NCBI RefSeq assembly: GCF_000004075.3
Contig: NC_026659.2
Location: 24,818,272 to 24,882,271, forward strand
Direction: 5' to 3'
Length of the DNA: 64,000 bases
Source: Cucumis sativus
Lineage: Eukaryota > Streptophyta > Magnoliopsida > Cucurbitales > Cucurbitaceae
Of the stretch, positions 44,853 through 55,700 are shown one piece after another. Both the position numbers and the translations under genes were made by a program. The stretch's first letter is position 1, and every line of letters starts with the position of its first letter. Under the pieces are notes generated by a model. The model worked only from the letters and a program-made list of their open reading frames with translations. It had not been told where the DNA came from and made no database searches.

Positions 44853-46712
44853 ATGTACGGATCAGACAAAGGCACCGACGATTCCGAGCGAACCGCATTC
44901 AGAAGAGCAGAAAAGAAATACAAACTGTACTACGATGACACCTACAAATCTTCCAAAAAGTATTCCTTCACAATTGCTCTTTCAGGTTCTATTTCATTCT
45001 ATCGCAATTGAATTCCTTGCAAGAGACAATGTTTCCAGCTCATTTTTGTGATTCCTCTCAGGAAAAAACTACCGAAACATGTCGATTTGTCTGAGGTTAT
45101 CGATTTCAAGAACATCCTCGAATCTTATCAACAAGATGGTTCACTTCCAGTGGGCGTCAACGCGACTACATGCGATCTGGATGGGCCAGTTTTCTGCTTG
45201 GAGAATCGTCCTGGTATGGCCGATTCTCCGTTTTCGACTCTGTTTCTCAGAAAAAAAAGGTTGTAAATTCAGTTGTTCTTCATGTGTTTAATATGTAGGG
45301 TTTTATTTTATTCCTGGTGCGTTGAGTTTACAAGAGCAATGCCAATGGATCAGGGAGAGTTTAATGGAGTTCCCGCAGCCTCCCAACAGAACCAACCACA
45401 ATGCTATTTATGGACCAATTCAAGACCTGTTTATTGCAGCTAAGGAAAATAAAGTTTTAGTTGAACATGATGAAATCTCTGATTTCAAACTTGATTCTGA
45501 TGTTGAACCTTCCATTAGCAATGGAAATACTCATAACTGGAAGTTTGTGGAGGAGAATACTGTTTCATCCAGAAGAGGAACGGCCTACAAATCAATTCCT
45601 GCTTCAGTATTACTTAGAAAGTTGCGTTGGAGTACACTTGGCCTACAATTTGATTGGTCCAAGGTGAGTTTATTTATAAAACTTCATATTGTGCTCGTAT
45701 TATACCAATATAAACGCTTAATGTGTTGAATGTTTTTAATGGTTTCAAAACGCTTAAACCTCAGAATATTGTTTCTGTTGCTGGGTTTGATATGTTATTT
45801 TCTGAATTACTCACCTTGTTATGGCGTAGCGAAGCTATAACATATCTCTACCCCATAATAAGATACCCTCTGCACTATGTCAACTTGCCAAAAGAATGGC
45901 CGCAGCTGCAATGCCAACTGGGGAAGAATTCAAACCTGAAGCTGCAATAGTGAATTATTTTGCTTCAGGTAACTAAAGGAAAATTTGTTCATGGAAAGTT
46001 AACAACCTCATCCTTTCACGGGTTGCTCTACTTGCGACCGATTGTTTATTTGATGGAACCTGTGTTATCTAATAGTCATTACTCTTACACAATATTGAAT
46101 CATTGATATTCCAGGCGACACCCTCGGTGGTCACCTAGATGACATGGAAGCTGACTGGAGCAAGCCAATTGTTAGCATGAGGTAGTTATCCCTCTAACTT
46201 ATGCCCTTTCAATTGCATTTCTTGCTGATATGTTAAAACGGCATGGACTTGTTATTGATTCTGTTGTCTATTATATCTGCCCCCCTCCACTTCATCCAGT
46301 TTGGGTTGCAAAGCTATTTTTCTTTTGGGTGGTAAATCGAGACAGGATCCACCAATAGCCATGTTTCTTCGAAGCGGAGATGTCGTGTTAATGGCTGGAG
46401 AAGCAAGGGAATGTTTCCATGGTAATGTCACCTTAATTATCACTCTTACACTATATCAAGATGCATTTCTTTTGTTTATTATCACCTTGGATATCTGAAT
46501 CCAAATAATATCAATTGATTCATTTGTAGAAATATCGTTAACTCCCCAACACGTGATGTCGGTGTCTTGTAGGTGTACCACGTATCTTCATCGATGAAGA
46601 AAGTGAAGAAATTTCTTTTCTTGAAACGCATTTAACAAATCAAGATGATTTGCACTGTCTGGAATACATAAGAACTTCAAGAATAAACATCAACATTAGA
46701 CAAGTTTTCTGA
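44853..46712 (+). CDS. ALKBH1: AlkB-homologue 1 Fe(II)/2-oxoglutarate dioxygenase, 363 aa
   Basis: Seven exons join in frame: 44853-44959, 45062-45213, 45299-45663, 45830-45968, 46115-46181, 46300-46421, 46573-46712. Active-site residues are present: HLD (H261, D263), distal H317 in CFHG, and R354-x5-R360 (RININIR), the 2-oxoglutarate and substrate arginines at the C-terminus. The nucleotide-recognition part is in exons 3-4 and the jelly-roll core in exons 4-7, with SLGCKAIFLLGG and RSGDVVLMAGEARECFHGV as in ALKBH1. Animal ALKBH1 demethylates tRNA and perhaps DNA, and plant versions are less well defined. A lysine-rich segment (36-41) near the N-terminus could direct nuclear entry. A telo-box stands about 100 bases upstream of the ATG. 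No residue needed for catalysis is missing. Confidence 0.92.
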
Positions 46713-49202
46713 TTTATTGGACGTGTCTGTCATCTTTCAATCTTCGAGATGGTTTTCAGGTTGCTCCAAAATTTTGCCTGGATGAAGGGGGAAGGGAGTG
46801 GCTTTGCAAATTCATAGACAGATGCGAAAAGAGATCGATGACAATCTGATTGCAGACCGAAGATCTATAAAGCTCGGATTCGAGCAATGGTTTTGGTTGG
46901 CAATGGGTGGTGGGGATTGCAGGACAGGTTTGATTTTTGAAGTAAAATAGTAGAGTTTTTAAACAAAAAACAATAATGTAAAACTACTTTTTTAGTTTTA
47001 ACTAAGTACTGATATTTACTACTTGAATTGATATGGTGCAAAACCACTTTTGAGTAACTTTTGGTTAGCCACTTCTACAAACAAAATCTCGTTCTTCTTG
47101 ATTTTTGTCTAACATTAAACTTCTTGCTAATCTTTACTAGATGAATAAATGTTTGTGGATGGAGCAAAACCACTCTCAAAATCAAGAGATGAACATAGTC
47201 TTTATAAGTTGAATTTTCAAAACTAACTTACTAATCTTTACTAGTCGAATTGAGGCTCATACTCATGGGATGGAGCAAAATCAAAATCGCTTCAAAAGTA
47301 AACTTTGGCTATTCTCTTCCACCGACAAATTTCGGGTAAAGAAACAAAAATGAAGTTGAGTTTTCTACTATTTTCTTTTAAGAAAAGAATAGATTCCTTT
47401 GAAAAAGATAAGTAGTGTTCCCAATTAAATTAATTAGAGCTTTTTGAATTAGAAACTTAATCTTGAGTCTTGAAACTTAAAACTTAAGCTTTTAAATACA
47501 AACAAATTTGGCATTTAATTAGTGTTTTTATTGCCAATTTTATAAATAAAAAAAAGATGAAAGGCTATCTTGACTTTAGAACATAGAAACAAATTTGGCA
47601 TTTAATCAATTCATCAATCTACAGATGAAAAGAAAAAATACAATAAATTAGTATTTTTCTTGAAAGAGACCAAATGATTTTTTAAAGTACTGTAAAAAAG
47701 ACTAAATGATATCATATCAGAAGTGAATTAATTTTATTAAAGTTCAATGATTAGATTGGCATAGCCTTTCTAATATAAAAACACAAAAATGAAATCGTTT
47801 AAATGGTAAATTAGTATTTGTTAAAAGTTGAGAAAGCATCAATGTTCAACCCATTTTGTGACAATTCAAACTCTTTCATGAAAACATTATTAAAGTCTAA
47901 TGAAAGGTCTTATCTACATAAATATTGATAAAGTAATTGGTACAAAAATAAAGCAATTCTTGATTTTTTAAAAAAAATCCACTCTTAATTAAATTTGATT
48001 TAAAAATACAATATAAGACGAGACGTTTAGGGTAAAAAGTAAATTTTCATAGCCATATCTAAATATTTATATATATAATTTACCAATTTATGATATTTAA
48101 AAATATTTATTCGAAATAAATTTTTCAAAAATTGTTTTTACTTTTTGCTTTATTTTAAAAAATAAAATAAATCGATAGAAAACTTCATGTTTTTTGATTT
48201 TTGTACCAATGACTTTCAAATAAATTATGACGTGCAATTCAAATTCTAATGATTAATGGCCTTATAATCTCATTTGCACCATTTATCTTTTTTGCATTTG
48301 TGAATAGTTTCTCTTTCTAGTTCCAAGAGTCTATTTCTTGTTTATAATTTACATGTCTAAATAAATATTTCTCTTGCTCGTGAATTGTTCTTCTTTCTTG
48401 TTTCTCTATGCTTTTTTTCTTTATCCAATATTGTTTGTTCTGTTTCTAACTTCCACAAAACGAAGAAAAAAATAAGCTAAAAGAATAAATAAAGCATAAA
48501 AATATATGAAGATAAGGATGCAACAAAAAAAAAAAAAGGAAAAAAGGAGAGAGAAAAAAACGACTGCAAGTGAAAAAAGAATAAAGAGTTAAAATAGAAT
48601 TTATATATCAAAATCTACACAATTAATGTATTTTTAATACAACAATTATAAACAAACATTCTACAAGTTCCCTTTTTTTTTCTCTTTTGTTGCTTTTTTA
48701 TTTTATAAAAAGTTGATAAAATATTTATCGTCTATAAATAATATAAAAGATCATTAAAAAAATGGATCTATAGCTAAATTTAAATCTTATAAAAATAGTT
48801 TAAAAACAAATAATCTTCAAAATTTTGATAAATCTTAATCAAATATTCAATATTTTGTCTATTGGTTCTATTTGTTAAGAGAGTGGGAGTATATATATAT
48901 ATTATAATTTGATTTGATAAAAAAAAAGAGAACAAAATCTACATCCACAAAGAGAGAGAGATTTGAAGGGAAAAGAGAGAAGCACCCACGCAAAACCCAC
49001 TCTTCACTAAACTCCAATTCCCTTCTTCTCTTAAAAACCACCAACTCCTCTCTTTGTCTACGTGTTCTTCCTTCTCACCACTTTCTTCTTTCTTTTCTTT
49101 CCTTCCAAATTACATTTATCAAAAATCTCCCAAACTAAATTATTAAAAATTTTAAGAAAATCTCTCATCCATTCCCCCTTCTCTCTCCCCAATCCCTCCC
49201 CC
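46713..49202. other. AT-rich intergenic region
   Basis: The first 200 bases are probably ALKBH1 3' UTR. About 46985-47340 holds three diverged copies of a ~120-base unit (ATCTTTACTAG, then GGAGCAAAACCACTCTCAAA-type, then TTTGGCTA and CTTC-ACCGACAAA). The rest is low-complexity A/T DNA. 49020-49200 is the pyrimidine-rich leader of the DnaJ-type gene. Confidence 0.55.
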
Positions 49203-49508
49203 ATGGTTCCCATCGTCCTCTCCCAACTCGCCACCGGCCTCAGCGTCCTCGCCGGCGCCGTCCTCGTCAAATCCGTCATGGACCACAAGCCCATGGCCGG
49301 CTCCTTCCCCCGCTGCCCTTCCTGCAACGGCTCTGGCCGCGTCCCCTGTCTCTGCTCCCGCTGGTCCGACGGCGACATCGGCTGCCGTACCTGCTCCGGC
49401 TCTGGTCGTATGTTCTGCAGCAGCTGTGGCGGCTCCGGCACCGGCCGCCCTATTCCATCTCAAATCTCCGTTCGTCGATCCAATTACCCTTCCTCTTCTT
49501 CTTCCTGA
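49203..49508 (+). CDS. small DnaJ-type zinc-finger protein, 101 aa
   Basis: A single-exon gene that is GC-rich against its surroundings. An N-terminal hydrophobic stretch (4-22, IVLSQLATGLSVLAGAVLV) is followed by CPSCNGSG (38-45), CLC (49-51), CRTCSGSG (61-68) and CSSCGGSG (72-79), that is, three full CxxCxGxG zinc-binding repeats and one short one. There is no J domain. Plant proteins of this shape (BSD2/PSA2-like and relatives) act as redox or zinc-dependent chaperones, several in plastids. The closest remembered relative is Arabidopsis At2g38000 with the same MVPIVLSQLATGLSVLAGA start. The ATG at 49203 is chosen on that match, since the frame extends upstream to 49062 without another good start. 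The location is unsettled. Confidence 0.85.
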   Translation: MVPIVLSQLATGLSVLAGAVLVKSVMDHKPMAGSFPRCPSCNGSGRVPCLCSRWSDGDIGCRTCSGSGRMFCSSCGGSGTGRPIPSQISVRRSNYPSSSSS

Positions 49509-51400
49509 TTCACCTTCTCTCTCTCTCTCTCTCACTACTCTAATATTTCCTTATCTTCTTCACCATTAATTATTAGGCCACAACACCATAAAATCAAATC
49601 GCCTCTGTAATTTGGGAGTTCTTGTGATTTACTAAGAGCGAATGAGAGGCATTATCGTTTCCCTCAATTCAGATTCGTATATACAAATCTATACTTCTCG
49701 TAATTAATTATACTGATTTTGTTAATCATAATTCTTTCTTATTCCTTCTTCTTTTTCTTCTCCCTGAATCTATGTTTCATTATTGCTTCGTTTGATTCGT
49801 TGATTATCATTTTTAATTACAACCTGCTGCATTCACTTCATATATATAAATCGGATTAATTGTAATTTTTGGTGTTATGAATTGAATTCATGTTTAAATT
49901 ATGGAATCTGATGAATCTCTTGATTTGTGGAGAGCAGATTATGCTGAGATTTTCCTCTTTTTCTTTTTGCTATGAATAAATTAATAACGAAAGAATTGAT
50001 GAACAAGTTGCATATTATAAAATTTGGAGTCAATATTGTTATTTGTCTTTGTGTATATGCAAATTTCCCATTAACTATTTTATTCTTATTGTTATCTATT
50101 ACTATTATTTTCACATCATATGATCATATCATATAATATATCATTGACTGTGTTTGGTTTTCTATTTATTTTGGTTTCTTCAAAGATATTCTTATCTTAA
50201 ATAATGAACCTAAAACCTAAACTTTCTATTTTTGAAATTCATGCCTCTTTTTGTTCCAATTCTTTAGAAGGTATTTACCATATACATTATAAAACATGCC
50301 TAGGAACGTATGAATTTCAAATTCTTGAAACGAAAAAGTTTTCGATTTTCAATCTTGCTCGTTTTTGTTTGTCTTTATAAATGTTGGTAGAAAGTAGAAA
50401 ACGTGATTTAAAACTATAATAGCTAATGAGTATACGAGTTCACTTGCTCCTTTTTGTCAACTCGATACTTCGTAATTTTTACGGTGTAGCCTAGTAGATA
50501 ATGATCATACGAAGACCAATTAATTTGTTTGGTTAGATAATGTTAAAAACAATAATAATGATTAGTTATTAGATATAAATTAAATGGAAAGTTGAGAAAT
50601 TTGTTCATTGACAACCAATTATAATTAAAGATGTAACAGGCCTTTATACCTAAAATTGGTATTTGGAGAAAGATAATAATAGACCTACACCTAAAATCAG
50701 TGAGAAAAATTAAAAAAATTCAAATATCTATGCAAATCATAGGTTAATTAATTTTTCCAAGTTTAATCATCACCTATTACACTTAATTACAGTCTTTCAA
50801 ACAATACTGATTCAATAGAAAATTTAAGAAAAAATGAAAACGTAGAGGGAGAAAACAAAAGGTTACAACGTTGCAATGAAAATGTCTTTTGTCGTAATGG
50901 CATAAGTTAAATTCTAATATTCTTTTACAATATATAAAGTATGTAGTAATAAAATTGGTACATCAAGTTACTTGAACTATGAACCTAATTAAGCACAATA
51001 GCGATCAACATTATTGTCATAAGTTGCTAATAGCACCATACACTAATTATTGACACAAGCCGATTGAAATTAGATCCATAAACTATTGAGATTTGAAATA
51101 TGTCGGGATTGGTCTCTTTCTACATTCAATTATATATTTATATAACTGAATTAGAATATAAAATTCAATTATTAGAACAATTTAGGATTAAATATTGTTA
51201 AAATTGGTTGATAGAAGTCAATAAGTGGGCCTAAATTTGCTTAATTTGTTGATCTCATTTTGTACATTAAATTGATAATGATATGGTCCATCATACACAT
51301 AAACACAGAGATTAGATCAAAGTTGTGATTCAATACATAAATTTGTCCCTCAACCCACAACAAACATCACTACATCTCTCCTATTTGCTCCTCAATTTCT
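49509..51400. other. intergenic region between convergent genes
   Basis: Holds the 3' UTRs of the DnaJ-type gene (+), with a (CT)n run right after the stop, and of LHCA2 (-). The remainder is AT-rich without coding content. Confidence 0.6.
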
Positions 51401-52624
51401 TCACTTTGGTGTGAATGCCTGCCAAAACAAAAATCAACCCATCAATCAAAGTTTTCAAATTAAAATCAAAACTCAAAACTTTATTTTAAAAAATACATTA
51501 TGTTTAGAAAAGTTATTGTAAAAGAAGAAGAAAACTCACGGCGAAGACGGTGGCGTGGCCAGGATCAGCAAGGTGAGCAAAAAGGTTATCAATGGGACCG
51601 GTGCCGGTGTAAATGTGTTGGAACCAAGCTCCCATCACCGCCAACATAGCCAATCGTCCGTTCTTAATCTCTTTCGTTCTCAATTCCTTAATCTTTTCCG
51701 GTGATCCGCTGCCCCATCCGAGTGGGTCAAACCAGAGCCCACCAGGGTACCCAACGTCGGTTCCGGTCAGCTTGTTGTTAGGGAAAATCGGGTCGGTGTT
51801 GACGCATCCGGGTTTGAGGATATCGGCCCACCGTCTACCCTCAGCCCAACCGATGAAAATGAGTTCCACTATGAACAGAGTGGTGGTGTCGGTGAAATAT
51901 TCCAATTCACCGGCAGTGTACCACGAAGGAGTGTTCAATATACCGATCTTTGTCAAGAATTCCGGGATGAAAATTCCAGCTGCCCCCAACATTGCCCATC
52001 GGCAGTGTACGAGCTCCGCCTGTTGGTTCCATCTCAGACTCTCCGGATCAGACGCTACACAGAATAAACCCCGTAAGAATTTTTATCTTCACAATTACCC
52101 CCCCCAGAATTTCTCTATAACTCTATCTCTTCTCTATACAAACCTCAACATTAATTAATCATTCTAAGAACATAAACAAACTAATCCTTATTAATCTCTT
52201 TGAGTCCAGTATATACAGCTAGCTAGTAGTTTAATACTAACCAAGACCAAGAGGGTCAAAGCCAAAGTCACCGGGAAGGCTGCCATCGAGCCACGGAGGA
52301 GGAGTGCTGCCAGGGAACCAAAGAGGTCTATCCGGATCGGCTGCTGCGCATACCGGAACCGTTCGAGGAGCAACGACAGCAGTAGCAGCAGCATTTAAGT
52401 TTCTGAGCCTAAGCTTCTTGCCAGTAAGGAAATTAGAAGCCAGCTTGGGGCAGCCATTCTTCGATGAACTGCAAAAGGGGGGAAAAAATTCATAAGCAAT
52501 TAATAAAATTGGATGGGGAAAATGAAACTAAATTAAAGAAGGAAGAAGTGAGAAATAAAAAAGTTTGCCTTGAGGAAGAAATTGCCACGGCAGCAATGGC
52601 GGAAGAAGCACAAGCGGAAGCCAT
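51401..52624 (-). CDS. LHCA2: photosystem I light-harvesting chlorophyll a/b protein LHCA2, 271 aa
   Basis: Four exons join in frame: 52624-52569, 52468-52242, 52054-51540, 51418-51401. The transit peptide (about 1-55) starts [14 protein letters not shown] as in tomato CAB-7. The mature protein has [40 protein letters not shown] (first helix with chlorophyll ligands), the middle helix [17 protein letters not shown], and [16 protein letters not shown] (third helix), ending ATVFAAFTPK. It binds chlorophyll and carotenoid in the LHCI belt of photosystem I in thylakoids. The first intron has a GC donor (AAG|GCAAAC at 52568-52567). The other introns are GT-AG. The last exon encodes only AFTPK. Confidence 0.95.
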
Positions 52625-52731
52625 TAGTGGTGTTTTCTAAAGGAAAAATTGGGGAGTGACGGAGATGGCTGGATGGTTGTGTGGAGGATTGTTTGAATGG
52701 AAAATTCGGAGTTTGTTAATGTATGCATGGC

Positions 52732-52793
52732 CTTATCTTAATGGATAGGAGAGGGAATTTGTAATTGGTAATATTCATTGCCACGTGGATAAG
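52732..52793 (-). promoter_or_regulatory. light-responsive G-box/I-box module of LHCA2
   Basis: A G-box CACGTG (52782-52787) is directly followed by an I-box GATAAG (52788-52793), and an inverted GATAAG (CTTATC, 52732-52737) lies nearer the gene, about 110-170 bases upstream of the ATG. Adjacent G- and I-boxes are known light-responsive units in plant photosynthesis genes. The use of these sites here is inferred. Confidence 0.7.
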
Positions 52794-55652
52794 AGAATCT
52801 GATATCTGCCACCTCATCATGCTTACCTGGAATAATCTCAACTTGTGGTTGTTTTTTAAAACCACGCGTCAATCATATCCTCAAATATCGGGTCCAACCG
52901 GTAGATAGATTTAGATTTCATGCCACCTGTCACTCTCTATATGGCTCCTTCAATGATCTCACCACACCCAGGATTATGTCAACTCATTCTCTTCATCACT
53001 TCACCCAACATCAATCTTTGCTTCTATTTATTTTTATATCTTCTATTAATACGTTACATACAAAATTTTATATATTAATATCCACCTAAGTATTTGTTTA
53101 AATTAAAATACTTAGCACGTTATAGGTACGCTTATACAAATGCTTATCATCACTGGTTGCATCATAATTTTATATTGTTAATGTTACTTTTTAATAAAAC
53201 TTAAATTTAGCTATTCAAAATTAAATTTATTAAATTAATTACATAATATTTACTATCCGATTTATGTCAAAAAAAAAAAAAAAAAAGAAGAGAAAACTAT
53301 ATGCGAGTATACTTTCCTATCGAATATATTGAAGAAGACAATAAAATTATGTTGATTATTCGTTTAAAGACGAAAGTTATAAATACAAGACTAATAATGA
53401 TACTTTAATTTCGATATTACAAAAAAAAAAAAAAAAAAAGTTGTATAGTTTTTAGTAAAGCTATGCATCCTTTACAATAGAGAACGGTTTGCATTGATCA
53501 GTAGTGCTTTGTGACTAATTCTCCGATCAAGTCAATAATATGAAAATAATAAGATAATGGACAACGCTTACTATTTTCAACGTAGTTATCTATAATTTAT
53601 AATAGTTATTTGCTAATTGATTTCTAGATCAATTAATAATCTAACAGTTATTAACCATTGTAATTCGTCATCATTATTTCACTAACCAATTTATTCATAC
53701 GTACAAAAAGTTATGCATGCAATTAGACATAATTGTATCTTCATTCTTTGTATCGTATTTTGATCTCCACGTTAAAACATTAATTCTCTTATAATCAATT
53801 CAATGACTCAATCTTCACGAGGTCAATGAAGATGCCCTATATTGCCTTTTGAACTTCCTTAATCGACCTTTGGAGTTAACCTTCATGGTTCTTGTTTGAT
53901 GATTGAGTCTATAGACTTACCATATCATACTTAGTCAAATAAAACACTTTTATTGAAATTGTTCCACTCAAATCATCAATTTATAGTTAAATTCCGTGAC
54001 ATATCTTTTACCCACAACTCAAATATGATTTTTAGTTTTATTATTGTTGTGGTTGTGATTGAGTTCAACAAGTGAAACCTACGTTTTGCCATATTTTTTA
54101 AATGTTACCCGTAAAACTCAAAGGGGTCTCTATCTTTTTGTTTTAATTCTTACAAGGATTTGAGCTTTTCTCTACGTTCTTATTGTCAATTTGATAGCTT
54201 TTTTTCCATGTTTTTTATATGCTATCCTTCTAACCAAAAAAATCAACTTGTTTTTTTTATACTTATACACAAATATGTATACATATATTTAATATAACTT
54301 CATTTCAAATAAGTACCCAACAATAGACTACAAATTTGTCTTCTCGAGTCTATAGTGTAATGGTAAATTTTCAAATTTCCAATTTGTTGTTCTATATATA
54401 CTTATTAGGAGAATCTTTACTATTTTTACGTAAAATGATTTTTTAGTACAACAATAGTTAGAACAAATGATCAAACCTACCACTTCTAAAATGAAATATT
54501 ATCACATTTACCACTGAGTTAAGTTCACATTGGTGTAAAATGTTATTAAATTTATACAACATTTTAACTATCTCTTAAATACTCATCATTTAATATTTTG
54601 ATTTTATTTTAAAAGAAGAAACGTGATGTGTGAGATATGATGAACGATATATTTATTTTATTCTCATAAGCTTTTGACTCTTAACTCATAAAAATCAATT
54701 TGAATTTAGATGTATATAACAGAGTTTCTCAACACTTAGTTAAATATATAAATATCATATGAATTCTATACTCAAAATCAACAATTTAAAACCTAAACAT
54801 CAAATTGGTAACTGTTTTAAACAATACACTATACTTATTTCAATTTTGGTTGTATTTTCTTGGATTTTTTGTTTGTTTGTTTTTTTCCTTTGCTTTTCAA
54901 AACAACACCCTTTGTTTTTTAAATTAGAACGTTAAGTGAAGCTCTGAAGTATGATGTTAATATATGTTAGAGTTAAAAAGTCTGTGTTTAGAACGCAAAA
55001 TCGTCTAACGTGGAATTAAAAAACAATTATTGATAGATTAATTTATCGATAACATATATATACAAAATTAAAAGAGTCATTAATGTTTGATTTAAAAAAA
55101 AACAACCTTATGTAGAATGATAACCGAACAAATGAAAACAAAAATGAATTCATCGAAAAACACGAAGAAGATGAATGACAAAAAAATACAAAATTTGACC
55201 GGAACAAAAAAAATGGACATAAGAAGAGTTTAGTTGAAATGTTGAAGATAATGTATTTGTTAATTAAATTCAAAATACAACTTTCCTAATTATACGAGAT
55301 GCCATAAATACCATAATTAGGTAGGATCACTCATAATACAAACAAAAAAATTAAAGATAAAGAATAATATCAAATAATTAATGCTATAAATATGTAACTT
55401 TTAATATCCATAATAAATACAGTCCAAAATATTTATGAAAAGGTAATTGAAAATTTTTCAAAAATAACAAATTTTATAAAATATTTACAACTCATAATTC
55501 AAAATTTTAATGTAATTTATAAATATTTTACTATTTTCTAAAATATCTCTACTTCATATTTTATAAAATTTGATCTATCGATAATTGTTTTCCAATTAGA
55601 TGAGAAAGTAGAGGGGTTCCCAACATTTTGTGATCAAGGCCCGTGAAAAGGA

Positions 55653-55700
55653 ATGGGCTTTAGAAAGCCCATTTAAAGCAAAACTAGCGCAGCCCATGAA
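55653..55700. promoter_or_regulatory. site II palindrome without an adjacent gene
   Basis: ATGGGCTTT (55653-55661) and AAAGCCCAT (55664-55672) form a perfect 9-base inverted repeat with a 2-base spacer. Each arm carries a TCP-type TGGGCT site, a further AGCCCA follows at about 55691-55696, and GGCCCGTG lies about 20 bases upstream. No gene starts nearby on either strand. Confidence 0.4.

Noticed and set aside
49062-49202. Upstream in-frame extension of the DnaJ-type protein.
   Set aside because: The extension is a pyrimidine-rich leader giving a Phe/Ser/Pro-rich peptide, and the family start matches the ATG at 49203.
54341-54395. GTCTATAGTGTAATGGTAAA resembled the 5' half of a tRNA.
   Set aside because: No anticodon arm, T-arm or acceptor pairing follows.
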